A DNA stretch of 10,917 bases from Verrucomicrobia bacterium UBA3063 (lineage in GTDB: Bacteria > Verrucomicrobiota > Verrucomicrobiia > Methylacidiphilales > Verrucolacustridaceae): positions 1-10,917 of the forward strand of contig DFCD01000151.1 of the NCBI GenBank assembly GCA_002366885.1. Direction: 5' to 3'. Under the pieces are notes generated by a model. It had not been told where the DNA came from and did no database searches. It was given only the letters and a program-made list of their open reading frames with translations. How positions within the stretch are numbered: position 1 is the stretch's first letter; every line of letters begins with the position of its first letter. A program made the position numbers and the translations under genes. This document shows positions 6,241 to 10,917 of this stretch, one piece after another.

Positions 6241-8475
6241 ATGGCGGAACTTGGACAGGAACTTGGCATCGGGGGGCCGCTTTCTCCGGCGGTACTCCGG
6301 GCGCGCGTCTACCGCTACCACCTGCTGCTGAAAAAATACTGGTGGCTGCCGATGATGGTCTTGTCCGCCTCGCTCCTTGTCCAGGGAGTGCGCTATTTCC
6401 TGGGGGAACCGCTCTATGTCAGCACCGGACGGATGATGGTGGCCCCCCGGATCATGACGAAGGAGAGCGCCGTCTACACGGAGGAGCTGACGAATTATTT
6501 CGGCACCCAGGTTTCCCTGATGCAAAGCGACGAGATCAAGCGCCGGGCGGAGAGGGCGATCCAGGCTTCCCATCCGGAGCTCCGCGAGATCAAGGCGGAA
6601 CTCGCGGTGCAGCAGGAGCCCAAGGCCTCGATCTTTATCCTCAAGGTCACCAGTCCGGATCCCAAGTATTCCCAGATGTTCGCCGATGCCTGCATGAGCG
6701 AGTTTCTGGAGTTCAAAAGGGAGATGCGCGGGGAGACCTCGCAAAAAACGGTGGACGCGGTCGCCAAGCAGTTGACGGAACTGGAGAAAGCGATCGCCGG
6801 GCTCGACCAGAGAATTTTCCAGTTCAAGCAGGAGAACAACATCATCTTCCTGCAGGAACAGGGCAACTACGTGGGCGCCTATCTGGTGGACCTGAACAAG
6901 CAGCTCGCGGAGTTGAAAAAGGAGGCCCAACTCCTTGACCTGATGAACATCGACCAGACCCTGGAGCGCCAGGCCCAAGGCTCCGAGGGGGCGCCTGTCC
7001 GGGACGGGGCGGGCTCCGCCGCCCTGATGGAGGGACCCCAGTCGGAATACATCCAGACCAAGCGGCAACTGCAGAGGGCCAAGGCGCGGTTGGAGCAGAT
7101 GTCAAAATATCTGCGCCCGAAGCATCCCAAGATCCTCGCCCTCAAGGATGAAATCACCCGCTACGAGCGGAGGCTGGAAATTGTCCGGCAGCAGAGCCAA
7201 GAGTCCATCCAGGACAAACGGCAGGGAATCCAGCTGCAGATTTCCAACCTCGAGAAGATCGTGGCGGAATCGGAAACCAAGGCCCTTGAGGTGGGGCGCA
7301 AAATGGCGGAGTTTGAAAAACTGAAAACCGAGCGGGACCGCCAAAAACAGCTTTATGATTCCCTGCTTGGCACCGTCCAGAACGTCAGCGTCAGCCAGGA
7401 CGTCAGCCAATTCGACGTCAACATCCTGGAGCAGGCCACCCCCGCGCTTTCCGTGAAGCCAGGGCTGATCCGGACCCTCCTGCTGGGAATCGGGGTGGGC
7501 CTGGTCTTGTCGGGGGGATTGTTGTTCCTGCTCGACCGCTTCAACGACCGGGTATCCACGGTGGTGGAACTGACCGAGCACTTCACCGAGCCGATCTATG
7601 GCCAGGTTCCCGAGGAGGTTCCGGACGCCGAGGGACGTCTGCCCCTGCTCCACCCGCAGGACACCCGCCATGTTTACGCGGAGAGCTTCCGGAACATTCG
7701 CTCCAGCCTCAGGTTTGTGGGGCCCGACGGGCAGAAAAAAAACAGAGTTGTTTTGGTCACCAGTCCGACGCCCGGCGACGGAAAATCAACCGTTACCGCA
7801 AACCTGGCCCTGACCCTCTCCTTCGCCACCACTCAGAAGATCCTGCTGATCGACGGCGATATGCGCCGCGGCGGTCTTCACCGCCTCTTCGGGCTTCCGG
7901 GCGAACCGGGGCTGGCCGAGGTGCTGGGGGGCGAGGCGGAGTGGCGGAATGTGGTCCAACCGACGCGCTACAAGAACCTGTTTTTCCTCTCTGCGGGGGA
8001 ACCCACCGGTCATCCCGGCGAGCTGATTTTCAGCGCAGCCTGCGAGCAGTTGATGGAGGATCTCCGCAAGGAGTTTGAAGTCGTGGTGGTGGACACGGCT
8101 CCGGTGCTGGCCGTGGACGACACGCCCAGCCTGGCTCCCAAGGCGGATGGCACCTTGGTCATTTATCGGGCCGGCCGGACCTCCTGCCGGCTCATGCGAA
8201 ATTCCCTGGAAGCGCTTTACTCCCGCAATGCCAAGGTCCTCGGGATCATTTTCAACGGGGTGGATCCCAAACAGCCGGAATATGGATACTACAAATATAC
8301 GGAATACTATTACAGCAAGACGGTCAGCCGGAAACGGACTCCGGCGGCGTCCCCGGGGGAAACTTCTCCGGAAACGGCTTCCGATACCGGTGGGGCGGGC
8401 GTCCCGGTTGTCACCGTGGAACCTGTCCGGGCCGGGCCCGGGGGGCCGCCTGCGATCACCGTAAAAAAAACCTAG
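6241..8475 (+). CDS. Wzc-like polysaccharide co-polymerase fused to tyrosine autokinase (BY-kinase)
   Basis: 744 residues, inner membrane. It should control polymer length and export through cycles of autophosphorylation. TM1 is at about 34-54. A Wzz-type periplasmic domain with long coiled coils follows (to about 395), then a Pro-containing stretch (398-408) and TM2 (410-431). The cytoplasmic kinase has the oligomerisation motif ESFRNIR (ExxRxxR, 481-487), Walker A SPTPGDGKST (508-517), Walker A' LLIDGDMR (535-542) and Walker B VVVVDTAP (614-621). A tyrosine cluster (Y681, 683, 684, 686, 689, 690, 691) provides the autophosphorylation sites. Unusually, about 50 more residues rich in Pro, Thr, Gly and Ala follow the cluster, which in most relatives is near the extreme C-terminus. 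ATG 6241 lies 9 nt after the OPX stop, with AGG at 6230-6232 as a modest ribosome binding site. It is the last gene of the cassette. Length and fused kinase match Gram-negative Wzc-type proteins. Confidence 0.95.
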   Translation: MAELGQELGIGGPLSPAVLRARVYRYHLLLKKYWWLPMMVLSASLLVQGVRYFLGEPLYVSTGRMMVAPRIMTKESAVYTEELTNYFGTQVSLMQSDEIKRRAERAIQASHPELREIKAELAVQQEPKASIFILKVTSPDPKYSQMFADACMSEFLEFKREMRGETSQKTVDAVAKQLTELEKAIAGLDQRIFQFKQENNIIFLQEQGNYVGAYLVDLNKQLAELKKEAQLLDLMNIDQTLERQAQGSEGAPVRDGAGSAALMEGPQSEYIQTKRQLQRAKARLEQMSKYLRPKHPKILALKDEITRYERRLEIVRQQSQESIQDKRQGIQLQISNLEKIVAESETKALEVGRKMAEFEKLKTERDRQKQLYDSLLGTVQNVSVSQDVSQFDVNILEQATPALSVKPGLIRTLLLGIGVGLVLSGGLLFLLDRFNDRVSTVVELTEHFTEPIYGQVPEEVPDAEGRLPLLHPQDTRHVYAESFRNIRSSLRFVGPDGQKKNRVVLVTSPTPGDGKSTVTANLALTLSFATTQKILLIDGDMRRGGLHRLFGLPGEPGLAEVLGGEAEWRNVVQPTRYKNLFFLSAGEPTGHPGELIFSAACEQLMEDLRKEFEVVVVDTAPVLAVDDTPSLAPKADGTLVIYRAGRTSCRLMRNSLEALYSRNAKVLGIIFNGVDPKQPEYGYYKYTEYYYSKTVSRKRTPAASPGETSPETASDTGGAGVPVVTVEPVRAGPGGPPAITVKKT
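8472..8475. other. CTAG shared by two convergent stop codons
   Basis: The plus-strand kinase gene ends with TAG at 8473-8475, and the minus-strand HAD gene ends with TAG read from 8474 to 8472. The two coding regions therefore overlap by 4 bp in the palindrome CTAG, leaving no intergenic terminator. Small dyads just beyond it (CCGGATTTCCGG and GGAGGGCCTCC) lie inside the HAD coding sequence and lack a T run. Confidence 0.95.
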
Positions 8476-9086
8476 GGCAGAAGGATACCGGATTTCCGGA
8501 GGGCCTCCGCCAGATCCGCCTTGGGCGGGAGGTGGATGGTTTGCCACCCCATCCGGGCGGGGACCTCAAGGTTTTCCGCGAGATCGTCCACGAACAGGGA
8601 GGATTCGGGGCGGGCCCCGGCTGCGGCCAGCGCGTGTTCATAAATTTTCGGGTGGGGTTTGCGGGATCCGACCTGATGGGAGTAGGTCCGGGTTTGGAAA
8701 AGGGGAAAGAAATCGAAGTTGGCCTCGAGGTGGCGGATATGGGCGGCGCAGGTGTTGGAAATCAGTCCGAGCGGGTGGTGGGCGGCCAGTTGGCGGGCGA
8801 TGGCAACCCGTTCCGGGAGGGGCTGAAAGATATCGCAGAAGGCCTCCCGCAAGGCCGGTTCGGCCTGGGTGAGATCCAACTCCTCTGCGAGCATGGAAAA
8901 GTATTCCGCGCAGGTGTGTTTGCCCCGCTCGTAATCGTGGGACCGTTGGTCCGACCAGATCCGTTCGCAGAATACGGTGAGATCCTGGCCGGCCTTCCGG
9001 GCCAGGGCCCGGAGTTTTTCGCCGGCGTGGAGCCCGACAAGGATGTTTCCCAGGTCGAGAAAAACATGGGTGACGGTGCGGTTCAC
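8472..9086 (-). CDS. HAD-superfamily phosphatase, YihX-like
   Basis: 204 residues, cytoplasmic (no signal peptide or membrane segment). HAD motif I is FLDLGNILV, with nucleophile D11. The usual second Asp is Gly13, as in the DLGN motif of E. coli YihX-type enzymes. The alpha-helical cap lies at about residues 18-90. Motif II is GLISN (S110), motif III has K143 in GSRKPHPKIY, and motif IV is SLFVDDLAEN (D167, D168). This is a complete HAD-IA fold of normal length. YihX itself dephosphorylates alpha-glucose-1-phosphate, but substrate transfer between such enzymes is risky. The start is GTG at 9086, preceded by AAGGTG at 9092-9097 with a 5-nt spacer, which decides the start well. It lies 25 nt downstream of the cyclase gene on the same strand and is probably co-transcribed with it. 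Its stop overlaps the kinase stop. Confidence 0.88.
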   Translation of the reverse strand: MNRTVTHVFLDLGNILVGLHAGEKLRALARKAGQDLTVFCERIWSDQRSHDYERGKHTCAEYFSMLAEELDLTQAEPALREAFCDIFQPLPERVAIARQLAAHHPLGLISNTCAAHIRHLEANFDFFPLFQTRTYSHQVGSRKPHPKIYEHALAAAGARPESSLFVDDLAENLEVPARMGWQTIHLPPKADLAEALRKSGILLP

Positions 9087-9091
9087 GCCGA

Positions 9092-9097
9092 CACCTT
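9092..9097 (-). promoter_or_regulatory. Ribosome binding site of the HAD gene
   Basis: On the minus strand AAGGTG stands 5 nt before the GTG at 9086. It supports that non-ATG start and is the clearest Shine-Dalgarno in the window. Confidence 0.7.
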
Positions 9098-9111
9098 GTG
9101 GCTGGCCCGGA

Positions 9112-10917
9112 TTATTTGGAAGTCTGGATATACTCCCCGGCCCAACCGTCCGGCGGGGGGGTCTTCAGAAACCCTTCGCAGATTTTCCGGTAGGCCTTGG
9201 AGGGACCATCGTGGGGGTCGAGCTTCAGGGCCTCGTCCAACTTGGTGATCGCCTCCTCGAATCTTTTTTCCGCATGGAGTTTCCAGGCAGCCTCAAAAAT
9301 TGCCACCACGCGGGCTTTGGTTTCCGGAAGTTCCCCTTTTTTGGCGAGGAGTTCATAGCAGGGAACCGGCTCGGTCTTGCCCTTGACGATCATGTTGGCG
9401 AGGAAGCGGGCCTCGATCTTGTCCTTCGCCATCTCGTAGGTCTTGCCCCCGATCATGATGTGGGTGTCGAACGGCTTGTTGGCCGGCTCGAAGCGGGCGG
9501 CCTGGTTGACGGCGTCGCCCATCACCGTGTACTGGAATTTCTGTTCCGAGCCCATGTTGCCCGCGGCCACCTCCCCGGTGTTGATGCCCATGCGGGCGTC
9601 GATATCGCAGCCGTATTCCGCTTTCAGTTCCTGCTTGAGGGTCTGCAACCGCTCCTGCTGTTCGAGGGCCGACCAGCAGGCTTTCCAGGCGTGGGAGTGG
9701 GGATCGGGATCGGTCCAGACGGGGACCCCGAAGTCGGCCATGATGGCGTCCCCGGCATACTTGTCGATGTAGCCGCCGTACTTGGTCACCAGGTTGCTCA
9801 TCGGGGTGAGGTAGCGGTTGAGGATTTTCGCGAGATCCTCGGCGGTGACGGATTCCGAGATGGTGGTGAAGCCGGCGAGGTCGGAGAAAAACATCGTGGC
9901 CATCTTCTTCTCCCCGGTCAGGCGGAAACGGTCGGGGTCCGCCTGCATGTAGGCGAGAACCTCGGGACTGACCATGGTGGAGAACATGCCGCGCACCCGC
10001 CGCTTTTCGCGTTGCTCGAGGACAAACTCGTAGCTGAGGCAGCCGATCCCTCCCAGCAGGAGGGTGAGAGCGGGGTTCACCACCGGCAGGACCAGGCTCA
10101 GCTTGTCCTGGACGAAGAAGGAAAGAACGGCGTAGCCGACCGCCGAGAGAAGAAGGAGGGCCAGGCGCAGTACCGGTTGGGTGGTGGCCAGGATCAGCAG
10201 CAAGGCCAGCAAGGCACCCGCGGTGAGAAGGGCGGGGGAGGCCCAGGCGGGGGGGAGCTGCAGAAAGCTCCCGGTCAGGGCCGCGCCAAGGGCGGCGAGA
10301 TGAACCTCGGGGCCGGGCATGGGATTGGGATAAGGGGTTTTGAGGAAATCCTTGGACCAGTTTCCGTAGGGCCCCACCAGGACAAGTTTGTCCTTCAGCA
10401 CTTCCCCGTTTTGAAAGACCTTCTCCCATGTCGAGGGCACGAAAAGTTGGTAGACGGGAATCGCCTTGTAGTTGAAGTTGGGTGGGCCGGCGTAACGGAG
10501 CAGGCCCGAGGCACCCTCGGGAATCCGGTCACCGAGACCGGCCTTCTCCAGCATGCGGCCGCTGAGGGAAATCGCGGAGGTATCCTGGAAGGTGCGGCGA
10601 TAATGGGCGGTGCGGATGATGCCGTCGGCATCGGGCCAAAGGTTGACGTAGCCGACGCGACCATCGGGATTGTTGGAGGAGATTTCGTTCACGCCCTGGG
10701 CTGCCAGAAGGGCGGGGAGGGAAAGTTGGACGGAGGTGCGGCCAAGGTTGCTGACCTCCTCAAAGGTTCCGCCGACCACCGCGCGTGATCCGAACTCATT
10801 CAGGGCCAGCAGCAGTTCATCGTCCCCTTCCTTGGGGGTGGGAAACATCAGGTCGAGGGCGACGACCTTGGCGCCCGCCCCGGCGACCCGGCGGATGACA
10901 TGCCCCCAGACCGAGCG
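9112..10917 (-). CDS. CHASE2-domain adenylate cyclase (5' end outside window)
   Basis: Open from the right edge to TAA at 9112 (601 residues visible). Codons upstream of the Met at 10848 continue in frame with typical CHASE2 sequence (GAGAKVVALDLMFPTP), so that Met is internal. Numbering from it: CHASE2 sensor to about 195, ending GNWSKDFLKTPYP and PGPEVHLAALGAAL, expected outside the membrane. Three transmembrane helices follow (about 205-223, 226-246, 250-272), then a class III nucleotidyl cyclase domain (about 313-500). Metal-binding Asp are D323 (FSDLAGF) and D367 (YAGD). K363 and T441 (YTVMGD) form the adenine-selecting pair. N448 and R452 (VNQAAR) stabilise the transition state. All catalytic residues are present, so it should make cAMP. 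A TPR-like helical pair (about 512-562) ends the protein. Known architecture: CHASE2-TM3-cyclase, sensing an unknown periplasmic signal. The HAD gene follows after 25 nt. Confidence 0.93.
   Translation of the reverse strand, partial: RSVWGHVIRRVAGAGAKVVALDLMFPTPKEGDDELLLALNEFGSRAVVGGTFEEVSNLGRTSVQLSLPALLAAQGVNEISSNNPDGRVGYVNLWPDADGIIRTAHYRRTFQDTSAISLSGRMLEKAGLGDRIPEGASGLLRYAGPPNFNYKAIPVYQLFVPSTWEKVFQNGEVLKDKLVLVGPYGNWSKDFLKTPYPNPMPGPEVHLAALGAALTGSFLQLPPAWASPALLTAGALLALLLILATTQPVLRLALLLLSAVGYAVLSFFVQDKLSLVLPVVNPALTLLLGGIGCLSYEFVLEQREKRRVRGMFSTMVSPEVLAYMQADPDRFRLTGEKKMATMFFSDLAGFTTISESVTAEDLAKILNRYLTPMSNLVTKYGGYIDKYAGDAIMADFGVPVWTDPDPHSHAWKACWSALEQQERLQTLKQELKAEYGCDIDARMGINTGEVAAGNMGSEQKFQYTVMGDAVNQAARFEPANKPFDTHIMIGGKTYEMAKDKIEARFLANMIVKGKTEPVPCYELLAKKGELPETKARVVAIFEAAWKLHAEKRFEEAITKLDEALKLDPHDGPSKAYRKICEGFLKTPPPDGWAGEYIQTSK

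Noticed and set aside
5194..7068. 624-codon open frame antisense to the OPX and kinase genes
   Set aside because: It covers parts of two confirmed genes and has Leu/His/Arg-rich sequence typical of a complementary frame; no motif was seen.
8410..8470. GC-rich palindromes followed by a run of eight A as a terminator
   Set aside because: A run of A on the plus strand does not make a U tract in the plus transcript. For the minus transcript the T run comes before, not after, the GC-rich palindrome.
8977..10788. 603-codon open frame antisense to the cyclase
   Set aside because: The cyclase frame has every catalytic residue. The opposite frame is low in information (Gly/Val/His-rich) and ends without relation to neighbouring genes.
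1..10917. Mobile elements, CRISPR arrays, tRNA or rRNA genes
   Set aside because: No transposase or integrase motif, no regularly spaced repeats and no tRNA- or rRNA-like sequence was found by reading both strands.

Overview
The window (10,917 bp, GC-rich in its coding parts) comes from a Gram-negative bacterium. It encodes two outer-membrane beta-barrel proteins, a capsule or exopolysaccharide export pair, and a CHASE2-type adenylate cyclase. The TTG/GTG starts, a Ser/Pro-rich outer-membrane protein and a beta-barrel plus OPX plus tyrosine-kinase cassette would fit a Verrucomicrobiota-like (PVC) genome, but that placement is an impression and no marker gene is present to prove it. I see no rRNA, tRNA, CRISPR array, transposase or phage gene.

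Layout. Left part, minus strand: a 3'-truncated outer-membrane beta-barrel protein (runs off the left edge, start at 1204), then a secreted two-module GH13 alpha-glucan hydrolase with a CBM48-type domain (1346-3763). Between them lie two adjacent inverted repeats (1293-1331) that could end the hydrolase transcript. Centre, plus strand: after a 73-bp AT-rich divergent spacer comes a tight three-gene export cassette. It holds an outer-membrane beta-barrel (3837-5210), a periplasmic polysaccharide export (OPX, Wza-like) protein (5200-6231) and a Wzc-like chain-length regulator fused to a bacterial tyrosine kinase (6241-8475). Right part, minus strand: a CHASE2-adenylate cyclase that runs off the right edge (9112-10917), followed 25 nt downstream by a HAD phosphatase (8472-9086). 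The HAD gene meets the kinase gene tail to tail, so that both stop codons lie in one CTAG.

How it fits together. The central genes make a plausible trans-envelope route: inner-membrane kinase/co-polymerase, periplasmic OPX, outer-membrane barrel. The OPX protein has no cysteine and no C-terminal membrane segment, so it is unlikely to make its own outer-membrane pore as E. coli Wza does. The barrel gene, which overlaps it by 11 nt, is the natural candidate for the pore, as described for myxobacterial OPX/porin pairs. No glycosyltransferase, flippase or polymerase lies in the window, so the polymer is unknown. A secreted alpha-glucan hydrolase is divergently transcribed from the cassette, and a glucose-1-phosphate-phosphatase-like HAD lies beyond it. 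This permits, but does not prove, an alpha-glucan theme. I did not find a clearly new system; the best leads are the barrel/OPX/kinase cassette, the kinase's unusual tail and the shared divergent control region.
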